Part shown: positions 35,084 to 45,889 of the stretch, in pieces
How the letters are laid out: every line of letters starts with the position of its first letter
How positions within the stretch are numbered: position 1 is the stretch's first letter
Source: Lepeophtheirus salmonis
Lineage: Eukaryota > Arthropoda > Copepoda > Siphonostomatoida > Caligidae
Length of the DNA stretch: 64,000 bases
NCBI RefSeq assembly: GCF_016086655.4
Contig: NC_052134.2
Coordinates: 37,881,971 to 37,945,970 of the forward strand
Reading direction: 5' to 3'
Notes under the pieces: generated by a model
Databases searched by the model: none
Told to the model about the DNA's origin: nothing
Seen by the model: the letters and a program-made list of their open reading frames with translations, nothing else
Translations under genes and position numbers: made by a program

Positions 35084-35572
35084 CTATAGAAAATGTTTGA
35101 TGCTTTCCTTAACATTTAATAATTCCCTACCAAACGTAGAATATTTCTTTTGTGTCGTTGAAAGAGGCAGAGACCAAAAAGCTTGAGGTTGCCAGTGTTT
35201 ATTTACCTTTTGCTCGATAACATCTCCCATCTCTGTATCAGATGCATCAGTCGTCAGGGCTAAAGGCAATGAACTATCTCTGAATGCGAGTTGAGTACTT
35301 TTAGACATACTATTTTTAATACATTGAAAGGCGTGTTCATGTTCTGTATTCCAATTAAACATTACATTCTTGTTTAACAGGGCGTACAAATGAACTGTCC
35401 ATTGAGACAATCTTTCGATGAACTGAGAGTAATATTGTGCCAAGCCCAAAAATCTATGCAGTTCATCTTTTGATTTTGGAGTTGGTACTTTTTGGATTGC
35501 CTTTACCTTACATTCCAGAGGCCTACAACCTTTCGATGATATACAATGTCCAAGTAAGTCTAACGATTTCAT
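35084..35572 (-). pseudogene. Gypsy reverse transcriptase thumb/connection and RNase H N-terminal half
   Basis: Open frame of 162 codons. LLGHCISSKGCRP, KVKAIQKVPTPK and HRFLGLAQYYSQFIERL are the conserved RT C-terminal landmarks; LTTDASDTEMG carries the first RNase H acidic residues. Continuous through KKYSTFGRELL. Confidence 0.85.
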
Positions 35573-35624
35573 GAAAAACTCACATTTTTTCAGGGGAGAG
35601 GATCATACCAGCTGTTTTAAGTAT

Positions 35625-36060
35625 TTATAAAACCACGTTCAACGTTTTCCAATGCTCATCCATCGACTCCGAAGCGACAAGGATATCATCAAGGTACACA
35701 AACACATTTGGAATTCCTCGTAGAATTGTATCAATGAGTCTCTGAAATGTCTGAGCAGCATTTTTAAGACCAAAAGGCGTCCTCAAAAGTTCATATAAAC
35801 CAAATAGCGTAATAATTGCAGTTTTATTTATAGAAGTGCTATTCATAGGTATTTGGTTATACGCTCTGTGTAAATCCATTTTACTAGAAACAGTCATACT
35901 TTTTTAATTAGCCACCAAATCTCTTAGATTTGGGAGGGGATACTGATCAAGGTCCGTCATCCTATTCAACTGACGATAGTCGCCGCACATTCGCCAACTT
36001 TCTTTGGGTTTTGGAACGACGTGAATAGCGGAAGAAAAATTAGAAGAGGACGATCATAGG
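35625..36060 (-). pseudogene. Gypsy reverse transcriptase palm, with internal stops
   Basis: The segment upstream of 35897 reads HVVPKPKESWRMCGDYRQLN then YPLPNLRDLV, followed by a stop. The next 90-codon frame has KMDLHRAYNQIP (first catalytic Asp), TPFGLKNAAQTFQRL and VFVYLDDILVA; the YLDD box lies at about 35685-35696. The catalytic motif is intact but the reading frame is not. Confidence 0.9.
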
Positions 36061-36434
36061 ATTCCTTTCTTTAACAAATTGTTGATTTCGTCTCGTACAA
36101 AATTTAACTTCTCACCATCTAACTTGCGTGATTTCGCAAAGAAAGGAGGACCTTTCGTCTCGATATGGAGTTCAACTCCGTGAGCTGGATAAGATTCAAC
36201 GAAACTTTTATTATCAAAGACATCATTATATTTCAATTTGATTTCTTGAGTCTTCGATAGTTCTGAAATGAAGCACGGTTCATCTCGGAATAACTTTTTA
36301 TTGAAAATATCAACTCCAAATCTGAAATTATAAAAAAATCTGCACCCAAAATTGGACGACCACTTTGTACCACAATAAATTTTCATTGGAAATCTCCTAG
36401 ATTTTCTAGATTGAGAGTTAAAGTTGTTATACAT
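36054..36434 (-). pseudogene. Gypsy protease-RT linker and RT fingers start
   Basis: The second half reads HGVELHIETKGPPFFAKSRK then EINNLLKKGIL, the usual entry into gypsy RT (PP.....R...). It ends at a stop just before the VVPKPKE segment, so the RT is split here. Overlaps the protease frame in another phase, consistent with a shift near 36410. Confidence 0.8.
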
Positions 36435-36664
36435 AATATCAACAAGGGCTCCTGCATATCCAATAATAGGGAGAGTTTTTCTCGAACAATACTTTTACAT
36501 TTTTTAAATGGAATAACAGACACTTGCGCTCCTGTATCTACGAGAAAGTTAATAAAATTTGAATTGTCTTTGATGAAAAAGAAGTTCGATGATTTATTTA
36601 CAATTTCGGTCCCGTGCAACCGAGGGAAATTTAGTTTTTTGAAACAAGTAACAAAAAATGGCAA
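36383..36664 (-). pseudogene. Gypsy aspartic protease
   Basis: FLVDTGAQVSVIPF carries the DTGA catalytic motif at about 36527-36538, followed by an ALLIIG-like position now reading EPLLILCI. About 93 codons are open, close to the normal domain length. Confidence 0.8.
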
Positions 36665-36779
36665 CTAGCTCCTGAACAGGCAGTTGCGTTCATTCTAAAT
36701 TTAGAATGAATAACAGATATCTTATTTCTCCTTAGATTTAGTAAATTTGGACGTGTTATGAAGAGGTTTTTTTGAAAAC

Positions 36780-37414
36780 ATGATTGATAGGAGGCGAAAC
36801 GGACGAGTCTTCAACAGTGGAAATATGTGAATTGCTAAGTTCTTTGGCTGCAACCCACATTTGCTTCAACTCTTCAACTGAATGGGGCTGTGCTCTCAAG
36901 TGCCCTTACTGGTGTTTATGGACATTTCTGATAAGGGCTTCCCGTAGTAAATGATGACGCAAATTATGGATGTATTCCTCGTCAAGGAGACGCTCAACTT
37001 CATCTATAACTTCCCCAGGAGAAAAACCCAATGAATGGCACAGCATATCATAATTTTTTCAACTCTATCTAAAGGTGAGAGACCATATTTCTGTAAAATT
37101 GCATTTTTTGCACAATCATATATGAGTCCTTCTTTTTTAACAGGAATAGATCTAAAAACTTTACCAGGTAATGTTGAAGCCATTAAACAATATTTGGTCT
37201 GATCTTCATTGATCTTCCTCATCAAAAAATCCAGGTCAATTCTTCGAAACCAATTTTCCGGATCCATCGCCGAGAATTTTGGAAGACGTAGTTCTGCTAC
37301 GGCAAGAGTTAAGTTGCTGACCTCTTCCGTTACGTACTTTTGTTTGATCTGAGGGACATTGTCTGCATGGTCTTGACCATCAGAATGAGATTTTTTTAGG
37401 AGGCATGATATCAC
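36780..37414 (-). pseudogene. Gypsy gag fragment
   Basis: The open frame from 37414 to 37004 includes LTLAVAELRLPKFSAMDPEN, WFRRIDLDF and VEKIMICC, matching retrotransposon gag capsid architecture (PxFxxxDPxxWF). After a shift the sequence continues as PGEVIDEVERLLDEEYIHNL and LLREALIRNVHKH, then a stop, then VEELKQMWVAAKELS. I see no intact zinc knuckle. Confidence 0.75.
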
Positions 37415-37427
37415 GTCAGGGTCACCA
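37411..37427 (-). other. Probable primer-binding site of the gypsy element
   Basis: Reverse strand TGGTGACCCTGACGTGA lies one base inside the proposed LTR end and immediately before gag. A TGG start is expected of a site that pairs with the CCA end of a tRNA. The matching tRNA was not determined. Confidence 0.6.
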
Positions 37428-37428
37428 A

Positions 37429-37716
37429 TGTTAAGATTTAAATATCTTTATTTTAGCTGAGTAAAAATGATTATTCCTTTATACAAAAATTTAAAGGCAA
37501 AAAGAATATAAGGTACTATGATGAATATTTCATATCATCTAAACAAGTCAAACTCCTACAAAAAATTATTTATATTTCATTTCTTTGCCAGTGGGCCAAC
37601 TTACAAAATCATAATGGATGGAATACTTATTTTCTCTACTATACGTACCTCTTTTTATTCTGTAAGGGTTATATAATTGATATAAATACAACTATTCTAA
37701 TACTACCTTAGGCACA
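37429..37716 (-). repeat. Proposed 5' LTR of the gypsy element
   Basis: Read in reverse it would begin TGTGCCTAAGG and end TCTTAACA, giving TG...CA ends. It includes TATTTATATCAATTATATAA and AATAAA. No second LTR is present to prove the outer boundary, so the 37716 edge is a guess. Confidence 0.4.
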
Positions 37717-38255
37717 ATCGTCATCTGGTATCTTCAGTTAACTATTATTTCTTACTAATCATAATTAAAGATATCACTGTAATATTATGGTTTTAAACGA
37801 AGGTGTGTCAAAAAATTGAAAACACGCCCATTTTTTTATTTTAGCTAATTTTAGAATATTATAATGTTCAAGACATATACGTATAATGTTAATAGATAAA
37901 ATACGTTAATAATTATTGATTAGATGTAGATTAACTTACTTCTGATGCATTAAAGTATCTATAGGAACTTTAATTATTTTTATGTAGTTATATATGAGTG
38001 AATAAATAGAGTGCAACAATGGATTGATTTTATGTTTAAGTATCAAATTACGAATATGTAAATATATTATACAATTATGAAAGAATATGAACAAAATTTA
38101 TTATTAAATAGTTGAATGTGAAGGCTAATACAAGCCACGAACAAATCGTTGGGTTACAGCCAAATTATGCTAAATTACATTTACAAGGGAACCATCCATA
38201 CAACAATGGCAAAACAAATCTTGATGATACTTTTGAGAAAAGTAGTTTACACAAA
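37717..38255. other. No gene recognised
   Basis: AT-rich flank of the retrotransposon without supported features. Confidence 0.35.
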
Positions 38256-38258
38256 GCA

Positions 38259-38410
38259 GGGGTGTCCGCAGGAGGTCCTCCAAATTAAGGCATTTCTGTT
38301 TTTAGCAAAAAAAAAAAAATTCTACATTTTGGCAAATTATGCAGCAGAGCAAAAAATTTAGTATGGAAATTTTTTCCACAAAATTTAACTTTTTCAATTT
38401 TTTTATTAAT
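38259..38410. repeat. P-family element, short copy
   Basis: Starts CAGGGGTGTCCGCAGGAGGT, a good match to the family end, then CTCCAAATTAAGGC. It contains CAAATTATGCAGCAGAGC, the reverse of the block near 5385. Confidence 0.6.
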
Positions 38411-38639
38411 ATCAATTTCTATACACAAATCCTTTGGATACACCTCAAATTACTTTTAAAATATCAAAAATTCATGATCATTATGAAATAATAAGAAATA
38501 AATTTTTTTGATTGAAAAACCATATCAAATCTCATGAATGTTGTAAACTATAGGTAATATTCTTGGATATTAATATATCCCAAGAATCTCTCATCCAATT
38601 TTATTTATAAGTTGTAATAATACAAAAGAAAAAAATCAT

Positions 38640-39640
38640 TGAATGTGCTTGACATTAAAGCCTACCATTCGCTCAATAAGAGGCCTAAAGGATTTGGTGG
38701 TTTAACTACGTCCGTGGGGGATACTTTGTTCCAGTAATTGAAGATGGGTGCCTTCAAGGAGTCGATGCTGTAGTGTGGATTAGCAGAGACCTTTCTGCCT
38801 ATCTTTTCTCTAAAAGAAGTAATCCATGGGATTCATATAGGAGAAGTTAGAGGGCCAGGTGTGTGGGTGTCAAAATTACATCTTTCTTCTTTAAACAAGT
38901 TTTGGATCTTGCAGGCCTTGTGAGAGGGGGTCAATTCTTGTTGAACCAGGAAATTGATACCACTGGTCCCAGCTTTTATCCAAGGTATCACTTGATCAGA
39001 CAGGAGTTCACAGTATCTGTCGGCATCCACTCTGTACTTTGGGTCAAATATGATGGGGGCATGGCACTTCCGTTGCTCCCAATCACTCCAAGGATCATGA
39101 CGCTGGCCCTAAACTTGGTTTTAAAGACCTGGAGGACATTAGTTCTCTCTTTGGCCAACCATCTGTTGTTCTGGATGATGTGGGATCTGTCCACTATCTA
39201 TTTTTTTCGGTAACGGAATAAAAGATGATTTGGTTACCAAGGAACTTAATATCATTCAGCCATTTTCTTCTGTGGGAAGCCTGGGTGGCCTTCATTTCGT
39301 CTGTAAGGAGATGTCTTTTGTAGAGGCGGTATGATTTCATCCTCAGTTCAGTATTTATGAACCTGGAGACTGTTGCACGGCTTCCTATATGCTTTTTGGC
39401 AAGACCATTAATCAGAGTCTCAGGAGATGACTTCAAGGAACGTTTCAGACCTATGAAGAATATTGGAGTGCGTTTTTTAATCATTCTTCTTCATCTTCCA
39501 GCTGTTATAGACATCGTAGACTGTGCTATTTGGATATATGAGCATTATCATGATTCACGTTGTGCTGTGTCCCGCGCAAGCAAATTCGATTATGGTGTTC
39601 CTCTAGGTCTCCTACATCGTCAATACTTGCATTGAATTAA
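38640..39640 (-). pseudogene. maT-like Tc1/mariner transposase relic
   Basis: Starting near 39637 (ATGCAAGTATTGACGATGTAG) the reverse strand encodes remnants of a helix-turn-helix with IQIAQSTMSITAGR-type spacing, then RATVSRFINTELRMKSYRLY and MKATQASHRRKWLNDIKFLG. A shift follows, then NNRWLAKERTNVLQVFKTKF and RASVMILGVIGSNGSAMPPS. A further shift leads to DQVIPWIKAGTSGINFLVQQ, QELTPSHKACKIQNL and NFDTHTPGPLTSP. The order and spacing match the IS630/Tc1/mariner fold with its Q(D/E)..P.H(K) second catalytic site; here the Asp position reads QQE. Multiple shifts and stops make it dead. Inverted ends not found. Confidence 0.8.
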
Positions 39641-39644
39641 AAGT

Positions 39645-41040
39645 TGTGCAACTAACTTAAAGCTAAGGCGCAACTTTTCATTTTAAAATACAAATAACCG
39701 AGTTAAATGCTTTCGAAAATTGTTCTGGAGGTACTGAAGGATGGCCCAGATTTACCTAAAGGAACTGTATCAATATTTACACAGTATTTTTTTGAACAAC
39801 TGCTAATTTTTTTACTATTCTTGACTCATTGCTAGTGTTCTGAACAATGATTAGTAGAAGTCAAGTTAGATATTATTATCATTCTGTGAACAATTCTATA
39901 CTATTAAATGAAGAATAGTTTGAAAATTCAAACTATCAAGTAAGGAGGTGGCTAGTTAATGCACGGGACAAGTTGGGGTCTTCAATATTTAGCTACTTTA
40001 TACGAATAAACCCTGATGAATGTTGCTTTATACTATATATTCTTTGTCGTAGTATCAGTAGACTCATTTTCTTAATTTGCTACCTCGGAGTTATTTTTTT
40101 ATGCTCATTGAATCTCTTCTGAAACTCGAGTATTACCCTTCAATTCTTAAGCCCTTGTGTATTTTTATACACAAATAGTTGTTAATCTCAGATATAAGTA
40201 GAGCTAATCGGTTAAGCAATCATAGATATTTATTATTAAGTTTGAACTCAAAAAGTACAAGGAGGTAAGTTGGCTCATACTTGTTAGGACCCCAAAAAAA
40301 AAAACATAAAAAAAATTGTGATATCACTTTAATTATGTTAAATTTAGTTTGTTTATTAGTTTACTTGTATCTAAAATACATTTCTTTGGTTGAATAAATT
40401 TCATTTCAACTATACTAATGATTTTTTACTAGTATTTATTAACTAACCGCTGTAACCGCTATTTCCCGGAGTTATTAGGCGTCGACAAATATACAAATTT
40501 TCCTTTAATAGTATAGAAGACAACTCCCCACAAATCATTGGTGTTACTCTTTCCATTTTTCATGCACACTCACACGTAGCTTCTGACTCAATACTTAAAC
40601 CTTATCTCCTCAGGAATAAAAAAATAATAATTACAGTTTGAGAAAAAAATAATATGATTTGATAAGTCAGGGAGTAATTTAGCTCTTAGCTAAACCTCAT
40701 CTAAACTCACATTCATTTTTTTTTAAATTTTATATAAAGTACTTCTTTTCTTTCTTTTTCATTGAGTTGAACTAAACACCATCGAGATTTAATTCATTTT
40801 ATATGTTCCTGGTAGATATATATTATATTCCATTTTTTTTCTTTATACTGTATTGGTATATTATATATTCATCAGGGAGCACTATATACTGAGCAGCCTT
40901 CGACTGTTTTTTCCAAATACTACTGGTAGTACATACTAAAGAAAGTAATAACAACAAATAATCCGAAAGAGTAATAAATATTTTATGCTCTATGCATACG
41001 TCTGCAATATTTCAATAATCAAAAATATGAACATATGATA
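39645..41040. other. No gene; repeat fragments
   Basis: Contains a D-family fragment near 39835-39915 (CTAGTGTTCTGAACAATGAT, AACAATTCTATACTATTAAA). Near 40874 CATCAGGGAGCACTATATAC resembles the inverse of the 43.8-kb tandem repeat unit. No coding signal. Confidence 0.4.
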
Positions 41041-41042
41041 TA

Positions 41043-41555
41043 CTAGAGTGGTCTGAAAAGTTTCCAACCTCAACGTGAATATGAAAAAACTCGTAAATAA
41101 AAGCTAGTGATATCTAGTTAGTATCTGTTGAAAGTTACTCACCAAAGTTTCAGCCATTTTGGACGCACAGTTGCTATATAACAGTCGTTTGAGTGAGTTG
41201 ATGTGAGAGTTTTTGTCAAAATGGATAAAATCAAGTATCGAGCTGCAATTAAGTATTTGTTTTTGAAAGTGTAGCGGTTTACTAGATTCAAACAACAGTA
41301 GGCATATAAAGGCTGGTTGTGTTTAAAGTCGACACCTTTAAGTCTCAATCCAGCTCGGAGTAATTGAGTCAAAAACAACAAGTGTCATGTAAACAATTAT
41401 TTTGCAGAGAAACTATTTAGACGGGTTACAGTGATGGAAGCATCGCTGGGAGAAGTTTTTTAAGTTACAAGTAGACTCTATTAAGAAATAAAAATAAAAT
41501 TTAGAAATAATGTCTCATATCTCTATTAGGTCTGCAACTTTTCTGACCACACTCC
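41043..41555 (+). mobile_element. Internally deleted mariner element
   Basis: Inverted ends CTAGAGTGGTCTGAAAAGTT and (reverse) GGAGTGTGGTCAGAAAAGTT lie next to TA on both sides (41041-41042, 41556-41557). Inside, MDKIKYRAAIKYLFLK at 41221 is the transposase start and NNYFAEK with a frameshifted DGLQ.WKHRWEK near 41395-41460 is its C-terminus. Everything between is lost. At 513 bp it is a two-ended nonautonomous derivative. Confidence 0.85.
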
Positions 41556-41559
41556 TACA

Positions 41560-42395
41560 TGAGGAAGCGCTATATACAGTCCACCCTTTGGCTGTTTTTC
41601 AGACATTCATACATACAAATACACTTTGCTTTACGAATAAGAAGATAATCACTACTACCACTTGTGTCACCGATGGGACAAGTTGGATAAAAAAATTGCA
41701 AACATAAAAATGGATATTCAGGCTAAAGTATCTTTAATTAATATATGAAATGGATTCTACAAAATTAGATATTTTTTTGAGCTTTGCAAATAACTAAGAG
41801 TCAAATCTCAATATCACTTTTACAAGCTTAGTAATATGCCAAAAAGAGACAAGTACCCTGATAGCCCCGCTCTCCTGCCCCTAATATATATATATATAAT
41901 TATTCATTATGCATGCTAAAGAGTTGGAGAAACAAAAATTATTATAATATTATGACTTGTATAGGCCACACCTAAATGAAACAACTCAATAACGAATGAC
42001 GCCCATATACAAATGTATTCTGAAGTGTTGCCTACAGTAAATATATTTATTTTTTAAATAAAGACCGTCCTTGGAAGAGTGTTGGCATTTTCTTCAATTA
42101 CATATATAGGTATACTATTTAATACTTACAACATAGTAAATCTATAATTACTCAATATATTTAAGTATTTTTTTGTCATTTTTACATATTTTGAGGGTCT
42201 CATTTCTTAATAAAAAATGAACAAATTTTTAATATTGTAATTACTTCTACATACATACAAATATTTTCACAACTGTCCATAACATATAGTCGAGTATTTT
42301 ACAATTATACGTGTTTTGGGTTTATAAGAACCAACTAATTCGGTCTACACGAGTGTTAATTACGTATTCTGCTGTAATATTTCGTTTTAATACAT
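41560..42395. other. No gene recognised
   Basis: AT-rich. AGGAAGCGCTATATACAGTC near 41562 resembles 40874 and may be a related repeat end. Contains a TA microsatellite at about 41886-41899. Confidence 0.4.
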
Positions 42396-42399
42396 TATA

Positions 42400-42670
42400 T
42401 ATTAACTGGAGGGACTGTAGCCCGCCCCCATTTTTTTTTTTTTTGTTTTTTTTTTTTTTACTAAAAAATTTAATATTTAACATTTTTATTAAAAAATGTA
42501 ATATTTGAAATTTAATATTTTTATTTTTTAAGAATAGCTGTGGTTTTTTGAAATTTTTTTACAAAAATTTATTGCTTGAAATTTAAAAAAATACAATATA
42601 ATTTTTGGAATTTTTTGCAAAAAGTTTTAATTTCGGGATATTTAAAAAAAAAAACCAAGCTCCCCCTAAA
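42400..42670. repeat. P-family element copy
   Basis: TGTAGCCCGCCCCC at 42415 is the GC-rich family motif, followed by poly-T blocks, AATAGCTGTGGTTTTTTGAA and TTTTTTGCAAAAAGTTTTAA. The far end CAAGCTCCCCCTAAAATT is not clearly terminal. Confidence 0.5.
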
Positions 42671-42679
42671 ATTATATAT

Positions 42680-43705
42680 ATATATACTCAACACTAAATT
42701 CTAGGTGGAATTTTCAAAAAACGTTTATTAAATTCCTCATTACAAAAATATAAATATTTGACAATCTTAAAGGATTACTTTGAATAAAATAAATGATAAA
42801 TTGTAATCATTATTAAATAAAAGTCAATTTTCTATCAAAAGTATCAAGGAACGTTCATGAACAATAAAATAAGTCCGTATTTTCTACGTAGTTAAAAGTT
42901 TTAATTTCATAATCATATCTACTCTTTTCTATGTACACCTAATTAATTTGCTGAAAAATATGTCAGAATATTAACTATTCACGGTCTAAGATATACCATA
43001 TACATTCGAGTATATGTATTCACGTTAGTTCATGGTAACTGATTTACACTCTTTTCCATTCCTAGAGAACGCTTTATGCTTTTTCGTATGTACATAGTAA
43101 TATATATAGTATATACATATAAGGTACATAAATATGTCGTTGAACTTTTGCATGTGGAGACGTTTTCTATTCTATTTTATAATCACATTTCCAAGAGTAA
43201 AAAGCAGGATTTCATTGCTTTTAAATCCTTCACTTTCACTGGGATGATGCTTAGTTATAATTTTCTGCTTTATTCGACATCCTTTTTATTTTCCAATAAC
43301 TTTTTTATATCGGTCAAAATCGAAGATTTCTGAGTTTTTGGTTAGAAATTGAGTTTTTATTCAAAGTTAAATGGTTGTTCTTGCAAACTTAGGATATTCT
43401 CCACATAACTACACGTCTAAAACTTGATCTGTAATTTTTCAAATCAAGTATCATGAGCGTTCTTTACTTATATTAGTTTGATATCAAAAGGATGGAGAGT
43501 GGACCCTCTTGCGACAATATAATATACTAAAAATGCACATGAATTATGATGTTCATAATTCATACAACTTCTTTAATGATAATATTATTTAACATCTATA
43601 TTAATAAAGCAAAGTTTATTTGTATTTATGGATGAATCTTTGAACCCAATGAAGGGAGTTTGATCTAAGACATAAAAATGTCAAGTCAATATAGATCTTG
43701 GAGTA
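42680..43705. other. No gene recognised
   Basis: AT-rich; short Phe/Tyr/Ile-rich frames only. Confidence 0.35.
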
Positions 43706-43711
43706 ATTTAG

Positions 43712-44160
43712 CATGTAGCATCGAGCGTTTATACAGGGTGCACTGTATATAGTTCTCTGTGATGTATATCAAATACATATTTTTGATCTAAAAATAGCAA
43801 TGGAGTGAAATAAACAAATATAGCAGGTGCGTATATGTAGCGTCTATACTGGAGGGAACTGTATACAGTGCTCCGTGATGTATATCATATACATATTTTT
43901 GATATAACAAGTAAGAATGTAGTTGTATTAATCATATATTGCAGGCGTGTGTATGTAGTATCGAGTATGTATACAAGGAGAACTGTTTCTGTTTATTTTT
44001 GTTATTGCTACCTGAAAAACCATAATACATAAATTATATGGATTTACAGTATCAAAATTTTGAATGTCGAAATTTGAATAAAGTATAAACACTGGCATGT
44101 GAAAATAAAATAACTTAAGCAGGCGTTTTGTATGTAGTGTCAAGCTTCTATCTAGGGAGA
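43712..44160 (+). repeat. Degenerate tandem repeat, four units of about 120-180 bp
   Basis: Units begin with GTAGCATCGAGCGTTTATAC (43717), GTAGCGTCTATACTGGAGGG (43839), GTAGTATCGAGTATGTATAC (43957) and GTAGTGTCAAGCTTCTATCT (44134). Each is followed by a GGNGNACTG block, and the first two also by CTCNGTGATGTATATCA and ACATATTTTTGAT. Confidence 0.7.
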
Positions 44161-44164
44161 ACTG

Positions 44165-44400
44165 TTTTTGTTAGTAAGTGCTCTAGAGACTAAAGGACTC
44201 ATGAGTCATCATATCATATTAAGTTATTTTTCTAAAACCCTTATTATTAGTTTTTCATTCTTGAGGAGAAACCACGTCATTTGAATTGGTATAGTATTGA
44301 TTTATTAAGTGTAAGTGTGGTAATAAAAACGAAGATTAACACTGATGATTTCTTTGGGTAGATATTGTCTATTTTATTAAAGCAAAATTTGTCTTTTAGA
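44165..44400 (-). repeat. S-family repeat copy
   Basis: Contains TTCATTCTTGAGGAGAAACC, GATTAACACTGATGATTTCT and a TTGGGTAGATATTGTC block that parallel the 15490 copy. More decayed than the others. Confidence 0.4.
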
Positions 44401-44404
44401 CGAC

Positions 44405-45660
44405 ACCTAATTACTGTGGGCAGCTAGGGGCACTACCACTAGTATTTATTATTTGTAAATTAAAAAAAATTGTATTTCGGGTCCAAGAAAAATAAAATAA
44501 AAAGGAATACTCCTTTTTTATTTATTTGTGACGTGCCCTAAACTACATGCTGTCACACCACCTTTCGGATAATATATTTTTTTGTTAATTCATGCCTCAT
44601 TGGTTGCAACATTTTTCTAAAAGAGGCAATACGTTTGAAGTACTAGTAGGTCATAAGTAAGACATTGTATCTTTTCTGTTTAATGATCCCTTGATTATAC
44701 TCTGGCAATTGTATCCTTGAAGTTTTTGACAAAAATTGTCAAGCTGCACAAATTAGGGGTTACAAAAGCCGTTTATATGATACGTAGGATGCTACAGAGT
44801 TAATAATAGGAATAATTTCCGTATATGTAAAATCCTTTACATAAGTTTTAGATTAAACTCAAGATCCATGATGTTCTATCTATCCATTAAAAAACGCCTT
44901 CAAATTCCTTTTGTTTCCTTACAAATAACAATGGAATAAATAAATAATAATTATAGTTTATAGAGCCATTTCTGCAGAATTCTGTCATCATTGCATTTAT
45001 GGTAATAAATTATTTTCAACAATGTGTTAATAAATGACAAAACGTAGGGAACTGAACTTTGTATCCATCGTTATTATAACTTTTTTCTACAATTTAAATC
45101 ATTGTGGACTGGAATGACGATTACCATTTCAAATTAGTTCAAGCAGTCATTGTTTTAAAAGATAATGATCACTTGTACAGTTTACTCTCCAAAAATGATG
45201 CTGACTACGTTCTCATTTCCAAAATATACGAATACATATACAACACACTCCTTACATTTAGATCAAAACATATTATTCCTACATCGTTAATTTGTGCAAA
45301 AATTGGGATTTTGTACTTATTTCAGTCCTTATTTATTTGGTACAATCCAGTATTGAGACCCGTTCCTGAAAAACGTCGATCCTTTGGACCGTCAGTACTA
45401 GGACTGATTAAAAAAGAAGAAATAAAGTTTAGTGTCATTATCAAGGACCATACTTTATAAGTTTTAGGACTTAACTGGACGGATCGAGACTGAACTGGTC
45501 GGGACTGAAGTCTTCAGTTCTAAATACGACACAACATTAATTATGAATCATTAGTAACCAAAGTCTTTTTGCCTGTTTTGATGTTTGCAATCGAGGACTA
45601 TTGTTATCGATATTTTGCAAAAAATACTGCTTTGTTTTCAACGTCGATTGTGAAAACAAA
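44405..45660. other. No convincing gene
   Basis: An open frame at 45104-45460 of 118 codons lacks an ATG at its edge; its last third overlaps a palindrome-like repeat of GACTGAACTGGTCGGGACTG type, so I leave it uncalled. Confidence 0.35.
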
Positions 45661-45682
45661 ATATCGATGATAATTTGAATAT

Positions 45683-45883
45683 ATGAAGGGTGGAAATGAC
45701 GAAAACAGCAATACTGAAATGGAGAATGTGGATAATTTGGAAGAAGATTCACCAGGTGAACTGGCTAATGAGCTAGATAATTGCATTCAGAGAGCTACCA
45801 ACACTGACTCTGGTGGTGGCCTACCGCATGTCGCAGATAGTTTTAAAGTTATAAAGAAAAGATACAATTCTATGAGTCTCTAA
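45683..45883 (+). CDS. Short acidic open frame, possible exon
   Basis: ATG-initiated frame of 66 codons with an acidic, low-hydrophobic start (NTEMENVDNLEEDSPGELA) that is unlike random AT-rich translation, then LPHVADSFKVIKKRY. The TAA follows directly. An internal CCAG|GTGAAC donor-like site at about 45754 could end an exon. No family recognised; it could equally be a transposon relic. Confidence 0.25.
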   Translation: MKGGNDENSNTEMENVDNLEEDSPGELANELDNCIQRATNTDSGGGLPHVADSFKVIKKRYNSMSL

Positions 45884-45889
45884 CTTTTG

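Larger units (their letters stand above)
34380..37716 (-). mobile_element. Ty3/gypsy LTR retrotransposon, truncated and inactive
   Basis: On the reverse strand the order is LTR, primer-binding site, gag, protease, reverse transcriptase, RNase H, HHCC and the beginning of integrase, the Ty3/gypsy order. Stops or shifts separate nearly every domain. The element stops within integrase near 34380 and no 3' LTR follows, so it cannot move on its own. The separate parts are described below. Confidence 0.85.

Noticed and set aside
45104..45460. Open frame of 118 codons
   Set aside because: No ATG at its start, and its end runs into a repeat-like palindromic block; not conserved with anything in the window.
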